Positions 34,029 to 43,386 of a stretch of 64,000 bases of DNA are shown here, piece by piece. The notes beneath the pieces are model-generated. The model searched no databases. It saw only the letters and a program-made list of their open reading frames with translations, and was not told where the DNA came from. A program made the translations under genes and the position numbers. The number at the start of each line of letters is the position of its first letter. Positions within the stretch are counted from its first letter, which is position 1. Source of the DNA: an uncultured Sulfurovum sp. (GTDB lineage: Bacteria > Campylobacterota > Campylobacteria > Campylobacterales > Sulfurovaceae); NCBI GenBank assembly GCA_913055205.1, contig CAJXJN010000006.1:18974-82973 (forward strand). Direction: 5' to 3'.

Positions 34029-34054
34029 ATGACGTTATAGGATAAGGAGATTTT

Positions 34055-35113
34055 ATGACTTTAAACGAGCTAAGAATAAAGATAGACAATATCGATGATA
34101 CGCTTCTGGAACTTTACAATGAACGTATGGAGCTTGTACATCAGGTAGGAGAACTCAAACATACTACAGGTGCACCTATTTATCGTCCAGAACGAGAACA
34201 GGCTATTCTCAATCGTCTTAAAAGTCAGAATAAGGGTAAACTTACAGATGCTGCTATAGATGCACTGTTTTTAGAGCTGTTTGCTGTAGCAAGAAACCTT
34301 GAATTGCCTGAAGCTATAGCTTATCTTGGTCCAGAGGCCAGTTTTACACATCAGGCAGCAGAAAGTAAATTTGGTGCGATGAGCCGCTATTTGCCTATAG
34401 GTTCTATTCAGGGTATTTTTAGGGAAGTAGATAAAGGAACAGTAAAATTTGGTGTGATTCCTATTGAAAATTCTTCCAATGGTATCGTAAGTGATACGAT
34501 CAACTGTTTAGATGAGTATGATTTGAAAATTATTGCCGAAGTGATGATAGATGTACATCTTTCTTTTGCAACACTTGCTGAGGATATCACGGATGTCACA
34601 AAAATCTACTCTAAAGATATCGCTTTTGGTCAGTGTCGAAAGTTTTTGCAGGATTTTGGTTTGGATGAGATAGAGCTTATACCGGTAGAGTCTACTGCAA
34701 AGGCTGCAAAATTGGCACTTAAAGATAAGAGTGCAGCTGCACTTTGCCCTTCTGTAGCGGCAAAGCTCAATAACCTACCCATACTTTTTGAAAACGTGGA
34801 AGATGACACAAATAACAGAACCCGTTTTTTCATTATTTCCAATTTTGAAAACCAGTCTTCAGGCAATGATAAAACATCACTGCTTGTGAGACTTCCAAAC
34901 ACACCTGGATCTTTAGTGGAGTTTTTGAACGACTTTGAAGAAGCCAATGTCAATCTAACAAAGATTAAATCACATATTGTTGAAGGTGAGTCTCTTTTCT
35001 TTATAGAGTTTAACGGACATAAAGATGATGCGATGATTAAACCTATTTTAGAGAAACATCAGAATGCGATTAAAATACTTGGCTCTTATGTCAAAGAGAC
35101 AGATGATGTATAG
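34055..35113 (+). CDS. pheA: bifunctional chorismate mutase/prephenate dehydratase
   Basis: Converts chorismate to phenylpyruvate for phenylalanine. The 352 residues contain an N-terminal AroQ-type chorismate mutase (1-85, MTLNELRIKIDNIDDTLLELYNERMELVHQVGELK), a prephenate dehydratase domain (IAYLGPEASFTHQAAESKFG, GVIPIENSSNGIVSDTIN, NNRTRFFIIS) and a C-terminal ACT domain (TSLLVRLPNTPGSLVEFLNDFEEANVNLTKIKSH), which usually binds phenylalanine for feedback inhibition. The stop is followed at once by a heptad repeat. Confidence 0.96.
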   Translation: MTLNELRIKIDNIDDTLLELYNERMELVHQVGELKHTTGAPIYRPEREQAILNRLKSQNKGKLTDAAIDALFLELFAVARNLELPEAIAYLGPEASFTHQAAESKFGAMSRYLPIGSIQGIFREVDKGTVKFGVIPIENSSNGIVSDTINCLDEYDLKIIAEVMIDVHLSFATLAEDITDVTKIYSKDIAFGQCRKFLQDFGLDEIELIPVESTAKAAKLALKDKSAAALCPSVAAKLNNLPILFENVEDDTNNRTRFFIISNFENQSSGNDKTSLLVRLPNTPGSLVEFLNDFEEANVNLTKIKSHIVEGESLFFIEFNGHKDDAMIKPILEKHQNAIKILGSYVKETDDV

Positions 35114-35147
35114 AATAGATAGTAAGTAGCAGGGAGTAGGTAACAGT
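35112..35147. repeat. Heptad repeat carrying the hisC ribosome-binding site
   Basis: Degenerate units agatagt, aagtagc, agggagt, aggtaac and agtgaaa with a 7-bp period fill the pheA-hisC spacer. The AGGGAG and TAGG elements within it are the only Shine-Dalgarno candidates for hisC, and the GTG start (35146) lies in the last unit. Confidence 0.7.
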
Positions 35148-36240
35148 GAAATTTAATAAGGTACTTGAAAATATAAAGACGTATGAAGCAGGAAAACCGA
35201 TTGAGTTGGTGGTCCGTGAGTTTGGTATTGCACCGGAAGAAGTGGTAAAGCTTGCATCCAATGAAAATCCTATAGGAACGAATCCTGCCGTAGCTGAAGT
35301 GATCAGAAAGAATGCAGACAAGGCACATCTCTACCCTGATGACAGTATGTTTGAACTCAAAGAAGCATTAGGAAAAAAATTTAATGTAGATGATGATAAT
35401 ATTATCATTGGTGCAGGGAGTGACCAGGTATTGGAGTTTATCTCTCGTGCTTTGTTGGATGAAGAGAGTTCGGTACTTATGAGCCAAGTAACCTTTGCAA
35501 TGTATGAAATATATGCGAAACAGATGGGGGCAACTATCGTTCGTACATCCAGTTATCAGCATAAAGTGGATGAATTTATTGCTGCCTATAAAGAGCATAA
35601 ACCAAAGATCATCTATCTTTGTACACCAAACAACCCTACAGGGGATGCCACAAGCAAAGAAGATGTTCTTGCTATTATCAATGCTGTAGATAAAGAGACT
35701 CTTGTGGTAGTAGATGGTGCATATATGGAGTACGCTGCTGCAAAAGATGAGAAGTATTGTATTGAACCTAAAGATATACTAGAGTTTGAAAATGTCATCT
35801 ACCTGGGTACTTTTTCAAAAGCCTATGGTTTAGGCGGGATGCGTGTGGGGTATGGTATTGCACAGGTAAACCTTATCAAAGAGTTATATAAGATGAGACC
35901 ACCATTTAACATCTCTACACTCTCTCTGGCAGCGGCTATAGAGGCATGTAAAGATGATGTTTTTGTTGAAGAATCCATCATGTTACATCAAGAACAGATA
36001 AAACGCTATGAAGCCTTTGCTAAGGAGCAAGGATTTACTTATATTGAGAGTTATACAAATTTTATCACTTATCTGTTTGATGAGGGAATGGACTCTACAA
36101 AGATTGCTGATGCATTGCTCAAACGAGGTGTGATTATCCGAAACCTTGCCTCTTATGGCATGAATGCAATGCGTATCACTATAGGTACAGCAAAGCAGAA
36201 TGATGTGTTCTTTAAACATTTTTCAGAGGTCATAGCTTGA
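35146..36240 (+). CDS. hisC: histidinol-phosphate aminotransferase
   Basis: PLP-dependent transamination in histidine synthesis. The 364-residue protein starts at GTG 35146 ([20 protein letters not shown]). It has [43 protein letters not shown] and the PLP Lys in [19 protein letters not shown]. Other his genes are not here. Its stop overlaps the TTG start of the next small ORF (TTGA). Confidence 0.95.
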   Translation: MKFNKVLENIKTYEAGKPIELVVREFGIAPEEVVKLASNENPIGTNPAVAEVIRKNADKAHLYPDDSMFELKEALGKKFNVDDDNIIIGAGSDQVLEFISRALLDEESSVLMSQVTFAMYEIYAKQMGATIVRTSSYQHKVDEFIAAYKEHKPKIIYLCTPNNPTGDATSKEDVLAIINAVDKETLVVVDGAYMEYAAAKDEKYCIEPKDILEFENVIYLGTFSKAYGLGGMRVGYGIAQVNLIKELYKMRPPFNISTLSLAAAIEACKDDVFVEESIMLHQEQIKRYEAFAKEQGFTYIESYTNFITYLFDEGMDSTKIADALLKRGVIIRNLASYGMNAMRITIGTAKQNDVFFKHFSEVIA

Positions 36241-36446
36241 GAAGAGTTGAGTTGATCAAAGCAAGTCAAGTAAAAGTTAAGCCTTTTAAGATAGCTGATT
36301 TTATTCAAACTGAAGAAAGAAACAGTAGTATAAAAAAAGTGAGTAAAAAAGAGCTTAGAAGTTTAGCCAAAAATTTAGGTTTAACCTATGATGATACACA
36401 GATAGTTTTTGCAAAAAAACTGATTACGGCATATTTAAATAAATAA
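36237..36446 (+). CDS. small basic hypothetical protein between hisC and dxs
   Basis: 69 residues ([52 protein letters not shown]...LITAYLNK), basic and helical, no recognised domain. The TTG start overlaps the hisC stop and dxs begins 10 bases after its stop, so it looks translated as part of the operon. In C. jejuni and H. pylori, as I recall, the place just before dxs holds fliF-fliG-fliH; I see no similarity of this ORF to FliF, FliG or FliH. Confidence 0.55.
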   Translation: MRRVELIKASQVKVKPFKIADFIQTEERNSSIKKVSKKELRSLAKNLGLTYDDTQIVFAKKLITAYLNK

Positions 36447-36456
36447 AGAAGAAGAG

Positions 36457-38274
36457 ATGGATATAAGCACATATTCTATAGAGAAACTTAATACTTTAGC
36501 TGGAGATATCAGACAAAAGATATTGGAGACTGTAAGTAAAAACGGTGGACATTTAAGTTCAACTATGGGTGCAACTGACCTTATCATAGCAATGCATAAA
36601 GTTTTTAATGTGGAAAAAGACCCATTTATCTTTGATGTAAGTCATCAAGCATATGCACATAAACTTTTAACAGATAGATGGGAGAAGTTTGATACTTTAC
36701 GCCAATTTGGCGGAATTTCGGGTTACACAAAACCAAGTGAATCCAAGTATGATTATTATGTGGCGGGACATAGTTCTACGTCTATTTCTTTGGCTGTTGG
36801 TGCAGCAAAAGCCATAGCACTAAAAGGTGAAGAGAGGGTTCCTGTAGCCTTCATCGGTGATGGAAGTATGAGTGCAGGGATGGTTTACGAAGCACTCAAT
36901 GAACTTGGAGACAGAAAATATCCGATAGTGATCATACTCAATGATAATGAGATGAGTATTGCCAAACCTATAGGAGCAGTCAGTAAATATCTCTCTCAAA
37001 AAATGGCAAGTCCTTTCTATCAGAAGATGAAAAGTCATACAGAAAAAATACTTGAACATTTACCAGAGGGTGCAACATATATGGCAAAAAAATTTGAAGA
37101 GTCTTTTCGTCTGATTACACCGGGAATTCTTTTTGAAGAGTTGGGTGTGGAGTATATCGGACCTGTTGATGGACACGATATAGAGTCTTTGATCGAAACG
37201 ATGGAAGTAGCAAAAAATCTTGGAAAACCGGTTATCATTCATGCACAAACAACTAAAGGTAAAGGTTATGAGATAGCCGAAGGGACAAAAGAACACTGGC
37301 ATGGAGTGAGTGCTTTTGATCTTAAAACCGGAGAAGCTCCTAAAAAGAATGGTGTAAAAGCTGCAACAGCGATTTTCAGTGAAACTTTGGTAGAACTGGC
37401 AGATGAAGATGACAAGGTTGTAGGTGTAACTGCTGCCATGCCAAGTGGAACAGGGATGAGTGCAGTCATGGAAAAATACCCCGAGCGTTTTTGGGATGTG
37501 GCTATTGCCGAGCAGCATGCTGTTACTTCCATGGGTCCACTTGCAAAAGAAGGATTTAAACCGTTCTGTACGATCTACTCAACCTTTTTACAACGTGGAT
37601 ATGATCAAGTGATCCATGATATTGCATTGATGGACTTGGGCGTAGCTTTTGCTTTGGATAGAGCAGGGATCGTAGGTGAAGACGGTGAAACGCATCAGGG
37701 TGCATTTGACATTTCATATCTTAGAGCAATTCCAAATATGACACTTCTGGCTCCCTGTAATGAAACAACGATGAAGCTTGCCATGCAATTTGCCAAAGAG
37801 TATGATCACCCTTGTGCTTTCAGATATCCAAGAGGTGCATTTTTAGCAGAAGATTTTGATGCACCGGCGTATGAGCTGGGCAAATCAGTACTACTTCAGG
37901 AAGGGGATGAAATTCTTCTTATCGGTTATGGTAATGGTGTTGGACGGGCAAAAAAAGTTGCCAAGATATTTGAAGTAAAATCAGAAGTACCGTCAGTAGG
38001 TATCTTAGATCTGCGCTTTGTAAAACCGTTGGATGAAGAGATGCTTGTCAGCTTAAGTGCAAAATATAAACAATGGTTTGTTTTCTCTGACTCTGCAGCA
38101 CAGGGCGGTGTAGGTTCAGCTATACTTGAATTTTTAAGCCAAAAAAAGATAAAAGATATAGAACTTACAACATTTGAGTATGAAGATGCGTTCATTACGC
38201 ATGGGAATACGAAGTTGGTGGAAGAGAGTTTGGGGTTGCTTCCGGAGCAGTTGGCAAAACGTATACTATTGTAG
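36457..38274 (+). CDS. dxs: 1-deoxy-D-xylulose-5-phosphate synthase
   Basis: Thiamine-diphosphate enzyme that starts the non-mevalonate isoprenoid pathway. The 605 residues include GHLSSTMGATDLIIAMHKVFN, the cofactor motif GDGSMSAGMVYEALNELGDRKYPIVIILNDNEMSI, GPVDGHDIESLIE, VAIAEQHAVTSMGPLAKEGFKPFCTIYSTFLQRGYDQ, and the C-terminal FRYPRGAFL. Slightly shorter than the E. coli enzyme, as in related species. The TAG stop is supplied by the first bases of the palindromic element that follows (ttgTAGggacag). Confidence 0.96.
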   Translation: MDISTYSIEKLNTLAGDIRQKILETVSKNGGHLSSTMGATDLIIAMHKVFNVEKDPFIFDVSHQAYAHKLLTDRWEKFDTLRQFGGISGYTKPSESKYDYYVAGHSSTSISLAVGAAKAIALKGEERVPVAFIGDGSMSAGMVYEALNELGDRKYPIVIILNDNEMSIAKPIGAVSKYLSQKMASPFYQKMKSHTEKILEHLPEGATYMAKKFEESFRLITPGILFEELGVEYIGPVDGHDIESLIETMEVAKNLGKPVIIHAQTTKGKGYEIAEGTKEHWHGVSAFDLKTGEAPKKNGVKAATAIFSETLVELADEDDKVVGVTAAMPSGTGMSAVMEKYPERFWDVAIAEQHAVTSMGPLAKEGFKPFCTIYSTFLQRGYDQVIHDIALMDLGVAFALDRAGIVGEDGETHQGAFDISYLRAIPNMTLLAPCNETTMKLAMQFAKEYDHPCAFRYPRGAFLAEDFDAPAYELGKSVLLQEGDEILLIGYGNGVGRAKKVAKIFEVKSEVPSVGILDLRFVKPLDEEMLVSLSAKYKQWFVFSDSAAQGGVGSAILEFLSQKKIKDIELTTFEYEDAFITHGNTKLVEESLGLLPEQLAKRILL

Positions 38275-38327
38275 GGACAGACCCCTGTGTCTGTCCGCGG
38301 GTCGAGACAGGGCTCGACCCCTACATC
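38270..38327. repeat. Compact palindromic element after dxs
   Basis: TGTAGGGACAGACCCCTGTGTCTGTCC followed by GCGGGTCGAGACAGGGCTCGACCCCTACA: two inner hairpins (GGACAGAC/GTCTGTCC and GGGTCGAG/CTCGACCC) nested in outer ends TGTAGGG/CCCTACA. It resembles a REP/MITE-sized mobile unit; relatives are at 23749-23901, 50203-50230 and 50706-50726. Confidence 0.75.
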
Positions 38328-38408
38328 AATCTGGATTTTAAAGAGATATTTTATAGATATTTCTTTTAAGTTCAGTGACAGTGGACAAATACTTTCAAGG
38401 AATTAAAA

Positions 38409-39566
38409 ATGGCTAACGAATACATTTTTACAAGTGAATCGGTAACCGAGGGTCATCCAGACAAAATGGCTGATCAGATCTCTGATGCAATATTAGATTA
38501 CATCATTGAACGAGATCCTCAAGCTAGAGTAGCATGTGAAACGTTATTGAGTAATGGTTTTTGTGTTATTGCGGGAGAGCTTAAGACGCATACCTATGCA
38601 CCGATGCAAGAGATTGCAAGAGAGGTAATAAGAGAGATAGGTTACACAGATGCAAGTTATGGTTTTGATTATAGAAGTGCAGGTGTACTGAATGGTGTGG
38701 GTGAACAGAGTCCGGATATCAATCAGGGTGTGGATCAGGCTTCAGGCGAGATCGGGGCAGGTGATCAGGGACTTATGTTCGGGTATGCTTGTAATGAAAC
38801 AAAAGAATTGATGCCTTTACCTATCTCTTTGGCACATAAGATCACAGCAAAACTTGCAGAAGTACGTAAAAACGGTACTGTCCCGTTTTTGCGTCCAGAT
38901 GGCAAAGCACAAGTCTCTGTCAAATATGTAGATGGTAAACCCGTTGCTATAGATACCATCGTTGTCTCAACACAACATCATCCCGAAGTAACACTTGAAA
39001 AAGTACAGGAAGCAGTATTTGAAGAAGTGATAAAAGCGGTGATTCCGGCAGAATTGATGAGTGATGACATTAAGTATCACATCAACCCGACAGGACGTTT
39101 TGTTATTGGCGGTCCTCAAGGGGATGCCGGACTTACCGGGCGAAAGATCATCGTAGATACCTATGGCGGTTCATGTCCGCATGGCGGTGGAGCATTTTCA
39201 GGTAAAGATCCTACAAAAGTAGACCGTTCTGCAGCATATGCAGCGAGATATGTGGCTAAAAATCTTGTAGCTTCTGGCATATGTGATAAAGCTACACTGC
39301 AAATAGCCTATGCTATAGGTGTGCCTGAGCCAGTTTCTATTTACGTAGATACGCATGGTACAGCAAAAGTAGATGAAAAGAAGATCACTGCATGTGTAGA
39401 GGCTCTTTTTGATCTGACACCCAAAGGGATCATGGAGGCATTGGACCTTCTTAAACCTATCTACCGTAAAACGGCAGCATATGGACATTTTGGAAGAGAA
39501 GATGTTGAGTTCAGTTGGGAAAAAACAGACAAAGTAGCAGATATTAAAAAATTTTTAGGACTTTGA
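38409..39566 (+). CDS. metK: S-adenosylmethionine synthetase
   Basis: Makes SAM from methionine and ATP. The 385-residue protein shows [39 protein letters not shown], the loop [10 protein letters not shown], and [26 protein letters not shown], with [27 protein letters not shown]. All family signatures are intact. AAGGAATT precedes the ATG. A rho-independent terminator lies 41 bases after the stop. Confidence 0.97.
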   Translation: MANEYIFTSESVTEGHPDKMADQISDAILDYIIERDPQARVACETLLSNGFCVIAGELKTHTYAPMQEIAREVIREIGYTDASYGFDYRSAGVLNGVGEQSPDINQGVDQASGEIGAGDQGLMFGYACNETKELMPLPISLAHKITAKLAEVRKNGTVPFLRPDGKAQVSVKYVDGKPVAIDTIVVSTQHHPEVTLEKVQEAVFEEVIKAVIPAELMSDDIKYHINPTGRFVIGGPQGDAGLTGRKIIVDTYGGSCPHGGGAFSGKDPTKVDRSAAYAARYVAKNLVASGICDKATLQIAYAIGVPEPVSIYVDTHGTAKVDEKKITACVEALFDLTPKGIMEALDLLKPIYRKTAAYGHFGREDVEFSWEKTDKVADIKKFLGL

Positions 39567-39606
39567 TCCTATAAAATTACACAATAAAAAGAGTCATTAT
39601 CAATTA

Positions 39607-39642
39607 ACAAATCCCTACAAAGTAGAGATTTGTTTTGTTTTG
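39607..39642 (+). terminator. Rho-independent terminator of metK
   Basis: ACAAATCCCTAC and GTAGAGATTTGT form a 12-bp stem with one mismatch and an AAA loop, followed by the T-rich tail tttgttttg. Confidence 0.75.
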
Positions 39643-39696
39643 TACTATTTGTTCAATTTATCAAAAATATTAAAGTATTTCTTAAAAATCTTTTGA

Positions 39697-39702
39697 TATA
39701 GT
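39697..39702 (+). promoter_or_regulatory. -10 box (gaTATAGT) of the ferredoxin gene
   Basis: Located 29 bases before the ATG at 39731, with AAGGAG immediately upstream of the start. The box is a one-mismatch TATAAT after a T-rich stretch. Confidence 0.55.
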
Positions 39703-39730
39703 TTGGGCATATTCAATTTAAGGAGAAAAA

Positions 39731-40006
39731 ATGGCAGTAATTATTACAGATACTTGTATTAACTGTGCGGCATGTATTGACGAATGTCCGGTAGAAGCAA
39801 TCGTAGATGAGGATGATAATCCAACAGGTGAAGAGATTTACTATGTATATGCAGACAAATGTGTTGAATGCGTAAGTTATCATGATGTACCAGCTTGTGC
39901 TGAAGCATGTCCAACTGAGGGTTGTATCCAATGGGACGACGTTGTAGAAGGTATGCCGGCTGCTGAGAATAGAGGCGCAAAGGGCGAACCTGTTATTGAA
40001 GACTAG
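39731..40006 (+). CDS. 2[4Fe-4S] ferredoxin (Alvin-like)
   Basis: A 91-residue electron carrier. The first cluster ligands are CINCAACIDECP; the second set is spread over CVECVSYHDVPACAEACPTEGC, with an insertion between Cys pairs and a C-terminal extension. This is the Allochromatium vinosum-type ferredoxin used with low-potential oxidoreductases and common in Campylobacterota. It has its own promoter and terminator. Confidence 0.92.
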   Translation: MAVIITDTCINCAACIDECPVEAIVDEDDNPTGEEIYYVYADKCVECVSYHDVPACAEACPTEGCIQWDDVVEGMPAAENRGAKGEPVIED

Positions 40007-40049
40007 TCTTACATTATAGAGCTTTACTCTATTGACTGTGTTAACACTG

Positions 40050-40075
40050 AGCCTCCTTTAAAAGGAGGCTTATGA
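40050..40075 (+). terminator. Rho-independent terminator of the ferredoxin gene
   Basis: AGCCTCCTTT and AAAGGAGGCT form a perfect GC-rich stem with a tiny A-rich loop, followed by an AT-rich tract (tatgaactatttcttttt). It lies 44 bases after the ferredoxin stop. Confidence 0.8.
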
Positions 40076-40140
40076 ACTATTTCTTTTTATCTATCTTATT
40101 ATACTACTTAAAATTAATCTAATTTAAACTTTTATTTCGA

Positions 40141-40146
40141 TATAAT
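40141..40146 (+). promoter_or_regulatory. -10 box (cgaTATAAT) of the ndk operon
   Basis: The sequence acttttatttcgatataatgccg contains consensus TATAAT after a T-rich region, 51 bases before the ndk ATG. It matches the rplY promoter almost base for base (tttcgatataatncc). Confidence 0.7.
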
Positions 40147-40196
40147 GCCGCCCGAATACTTCTGTATGAAGTAAATTATCGCTTAGGAATATAAGT

Positions 40197-40610
40197 ATGG
40201 AACAAACATTATCAATCATCAAACCAGACGCAGTCGCTAAAAATGTTGTAGGGCAGATCCTTGCCAGATTTGAAGCAGCAGGTCTCAGAATCGCGGCAAC
40301 TAAAAAGATCAGACTTTCAAGAGTAGATGCAGAAGCATTTTATGCTATTCACGCTGAAAGACCTTTCTTTAAAGATCTTGTGGACTTTATGATCTCTGGT
40401 CCTGTTGTTGTAACAGTACTCGAAGGTGAAAATGCAATGGCTAAAAATAGAGAGCTTATGGGTGCAACAAACCCAAAAGAAGCAGCAGCAGGTACTATCA
40501 GAGCTGACTTTGCAGAGAGTATTGATGCGAATGCGGTTCACGGAAGTGATTCTCTTGAGAATGCTGTAAATGAAATCAACTTTTTCTTTGCACAGAGAGA
40601 GATCAACTAA
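40197..40610 (+). CDS. ndk: nucleoside diphosphate kinase
   Basis: Balances nucleoside triphosphate pools. The 137-residue protein has [31 protein letters not shown] at the N-terminus, [34 protein letters not shown] with the phosphorylated His, and normal length. It heads the operon ndk-yceD-rpmF-plsX, in the order I recall from C. jejuni. Confidence 0.97.
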   Translation: MEQTLSIIKPDAVAKNVVGQILARFEAAGLRIAATKKIRLSRVDAEAFYAIHAERPFFKDLVDFMISGPVVVTVLEGENAMAKNRELMGATNPKEAAAGTIRADFAESIDANAVHGSDSLENAVNEINFFFAQREIN

Positions 40611-40620
40611 GTTCTAAACT

Positions 40621-40995
40621 GTGAAAATAGTTTTTGATAAAATAGGTTCCACTGCTAAGCCTATTGAACTTGAGGTTCAAGGAGCAAAGCTCAAAGGAAC
40701 TTTACAAAAAAGTGGTTATCATCAAGTAACTTTAGACGCACAAATGAGTGGTAGTATTGAATTGTCATGTGATAGATGTGGAGACATATTTAACTATGAT
40801 CTGGATAATAAACTACGACTCAAACTAAGCGATCAAGTATCTGAAGATAAAGATGATTTAGATATAATTGAGTTTTTAGATGGTATGATAGACCTATCAT
40901 ACATTATTGAAAGTGAAATTAATGCGCTGAAAGGTGCTTATCATTATTGTAACAACTGTGACAATGGTGATGAGGATTTTGAAGTAGAATTTTAA
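40621..40995 (+). CDS. yceD: YceD/DUF177-family protein
   Basis: A 124-residue protein of the DUF177 family, usually encoded just before rpmF and linked to 23S rRNA or large-subunit assembly. It shows the conserved LSCDRCGD and CNNCDNGDEDF Cys pairs, which could bind metal. The start is GTG 40621, ten bases after ndk. Its stop is 19 bases before rpmF. Confidence 0.88.
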   Translation: MKIVFDKIGSTAKPIELEVQGAKLKGTLQKSGYHQVTLDAQMSGSIELSCDRCGDIFNYDLDNKLRLKLSDQVSEDKDDLDIIEFLDGMIDLSYIIESEINALKGAYHYCNNCDNGDEDFEVEF

Positions 40996-41014
40996 AATTG
41001 TAAAAGGATAATAA

Positions 41015-41176
41015 ATGGCAGTACCTAAAAGACGTGTAAGTCACACAAGAGCAGCAAAAAGAAGAACACACTACAAATTGACATTACCAATGCCGGTAAA
41101 AGATGCAGATGGAACATGGAGAATGCCTCACCATATGAATATGACCACCGGTGAGTACAAAACTACTAAAGCATAA
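41015..41176 (+). CDS. rpmF: 50S ribosomal protein L32
   Basis: Too short for the ORF track. It encodes 53 residues: [22 protein letters not shown]...[17 protein letters not shown]. The MAVPKRRxSxxR start and basic composition identify L32. The usual zinc Cys pairs are absent and are replaced by a MPHHMN segment, so this is a C-minus form. AAAAGGA precedes the ATG. The stop is adjacent to plsX. Confidence 0.95.
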   Translation: MAVPKRRVSHTRAAKRRTHYKLTLPMPVKDADGTWRMPHHMNMTTGEYKTTKA

Positions 41177-41179
41177 TTG

Positions 41180-42169
41180 ATGATCAAGATCGCAATTGAT
41201 GCTATGGGTGGGGACTTCGGTCCTGAACCCATTATCGAAGGTGTGGTTCAAGCACTTGAAGAAAAAACTTTTTTACCTATTCTGGTAGGTGATAAAACGG
41301 AAATACTCTCTTTACTCCCCCAATATTATTTAGATAAAGTTCAGATCGTTGAATCATCTGATGTTGTTTCCATGAGTGATCAAGCGACAAATGCACTTAA
41401 ACGTAAAGACTCTTCCATTTACAAGGCTGTTGAACTTGTACGTAATAAAGAAGCCCAAGCTGTAGTTTCAGCCGGACACAGCGGTGCAACGATGACGCTT
41501 GCTACATTGCGTATAGGACGGTTGCCGCATATTTCCAAGCCGGCACTCGCAACACTTATGCCAAGTATCACGAATGTAAAAACATTGGTTCTTGATGTAG
41601 GTGCAGTGACGGATTGTACCCCTCAAAATCTTTATGAATTTGGTGCAATGGGAGAAGCATATGCACAAAAGATTTTAGATGTTGCTTCACCCAAAGTAGG
41701 ACTTTTATCTAATGGGTCAGAAGATAGTAAAGGTAATGCATTGACCAAAGAGGCTTTTTCTCTTCTTAAAGAACTGGATGGTTTCGTAGGTAATGTTGAA
41801 GGACGTGATATCTTTAATGGCAGTGTAAATGTTGTTGTTTGTGATGGATTTACAGGCAATATTTTGCTTAAAACGAGTGAAGGGGTTGTTTCAACCATTT
41901 TTACACTTATGAGACAACATATCAGAAAATCACTTCCGGCAAAAATAGGTGCACTTCTAATGAAGAAAAAAGTTTTTGGAAATATGAAAAAGCAAGTGGA
42001 TTATGCAGAGTATGGCGGTGCACCGCTCCTGGGTATCAATGGATGTGCCATTATCAGCCATGGCAGTTCCAATGCCAAGGCGATCAAAAATGCTATTTTT
42101 CAAGCGATTCGATATACAAATTCAGATGTAAACACAACCATAGAAGAACTACTCTCCAGCAATAAATAA
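41180..42169 (+). CDS. plsX: phosphate acyltransferase PlsX
   Basis: Makes acyl phosphate from acyl-ACP for phospholipid synthesis. The protein begins [25 protein letters not shown] and has [32 protein letters not shown] and [30 protein letters not shown] choose ATG 41180, though a TTG at 41177 is in frame directly after the rpmF stop. fabH follows after a 129-base spacer containing a run of nine C. Confidence 0.95.
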   Translation: MIKIAIDAMGGDFGPEPIIEGVVQALEEKTFLPILVGDKTEILSLLPQYYLDKVQIVESSDVVSMSDQATNALKRKDSSIYKAVELVRNKEAQAVVSAGHSGATMTLATLRIGRLPHISKPALATLMPSITNVKTLVLDVGAVTDCTPQNLYEFGAMGEAYAQKILDVASPKVGLLSNGSEDSKGNALTKEAFSLLKELDGFVGNVEGRDIFNGSVNVVVCDGFTGNILLKTSEGVVSTIFTLMRQHIRKSLPAKIGALLMKKKVFGNMKKQVDYAEYGGAPLLGINGCAIISHGSSNAKAIKNAIFQAIRYTNSDVNTTIEELLSSNK

Positions 42170-42298
42170 TTGACAGGGGCTACACCCCCCCCCTTTCAAT
42201 TTATGATTTCTCCTCATTTTTTAGACCTCTCCTTAGAATATTATGGTAAAATATTGACCATAATATTATAGGATTTTATTTCCTAGGTAAGGATAACT

Positions 42299-43318
42299 AT
42301 GTCACAAACAAAACCAGTATATGCTTCATTTAGATCTATCGGTGCCTATGTCCCTGAAAAGATCTTAAGTAATGCGGATCTTGAAAAGATGGTTGATACG
42401 ACTGACGAGTGGATCGTAAAGCGTACAGGTATTAAAGAACGTCATCTTGCAGCAGAGGATGAATATACGAGTGATATGGGTGCTAAAGCGGCACAACTTG
42501 CTATTGAAAGATCCGGTATTTCCAAAGAAGAGATAGATTTGGTTCTATGTGCTACGGTGACACCGGATTACTTTAATATGCCTTCAACAGCATGTATTAT
42601 TTCAGACAAGATAGGTATCAGAAATGTACAAGCGTTTGATATCTCAGCAGCATGCAGTGGATTTGTATACTTGCTCTCTTTAGCCAAAGCATTTATAGAG
42701 TCAGGTATGAAACAAAATGTACTTATCATAGGGGCAGAAAAATTCTCTTCTATTGTAGATTATACTGACAGAAGTACCTGTATCCTTTTTGGTGATGGTG
42801 CAGGCGCTGCATTGATATCTGCTACGGATAAAAAAGAAGAAGGTTTTGTTGACATCCATGCCAGTGCAGATGGTTCTTACGCAGATTTCCTGGTTACACC
42901 GGCTCCGGGAAGTATTAACCCTGTGAGTCAGAAAGTGCTTGATGAAGGACTTAATTTTGTACAAATGAAAGGGAATGAAACCTTTAAATTGGCAGTGAAA
43001 ACATTGACTAAAGATGTAAAAGAGATCTTGCAGAAAAATAATATCAATACAGAAGATATTCCTCATTTTATCCCTCATCAAGCCAACTATCGTATTATCA
43101 AAGCGGTGGGAGATGCATTAAAAATGAGAGAAGACCAGATAGTCCTTACAGTAGGGAAATATGGAAATACTTCCGCAGCTTCTATCCCTATGGCAATCAA
43201 TGATATTTATGAATCAGGAAGGCTTCAAACGGGTGATCTTATGTTACTTGATACTTTTGGTGGTGGACTTACGTGGGCTTCGGCTTTACTTCCCTTTGCA
43301 GGGAAGAGTATTAAGTGA
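42299..43318 (+). CDS. fabH: beta-ketoacyl-ACP synthase III
   Basis: Starts fatty-acid chains from acetyl-CoA and malonyl-ACP. The catalytic Cys is in [20 protein letters not shown], His in [11 protein letters not shown] and Asn in [16 protein letters not shown]. Length (339) is normal. AAGGATAA precedes the ATG, and a possible promoter (ggtaaaat) lies about 50 bases upstream, so it may be transcribed separately from plsX. Confidence 0.96.
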   Translation: MSQTKPVYASFRSIGAYVPEKILSNADLEKMVDTTDEWIVKRTGIKERHLAAEDEYTSDMGAKAAQLAIERSGISKEEIDLVLCATVTPDYFNMPSTACIISDKIGIRNVQAFDISAACSGFVYLLSLAKAFIESGMKQNVLIIGAEKFSSIVDYTDRSTCILFGDGAGAALISATDKKEEGFVDIHASADGSYADFLVTPAPGSINPVSQKVLDEGLNFVQMKGNETFKLAVKTLTKDVKEILQKNNINTEDIPHFIPHQANYRIIKAVGDALKMREDQIVLTVGKYGNTSAASIPMAINDIYESGRLQTGDLMLLDTFGGGLTWASALLPFAGKSIK

Positions 43319-43328
43319 TAAGTGTAGT

Positions 43329-43376
43329 TGGGGACATTGGTTGAATTTCTGTAAGAAATTAAAGCTGTGTCCTCAA
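43329..43376. repeat. Nested inverted repeat between fabH and the phosphoesterase gene
   Basis: GGGGACA...TGTCCTC encloses an inner perfect hairpin AATTTCT-gta-AGAAATT. It is one of several small palindromic units in spacers of this window. Confidence 0.5.
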
Positions 43377-43386
43377 GGAGAATAGT

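Noticed and set aside
38331-38408. SAM riboswitch before metK
   Set aside because: The leader is short and AT-rich, with no SAM-I, SAM-II or other recognisable aptamer core.
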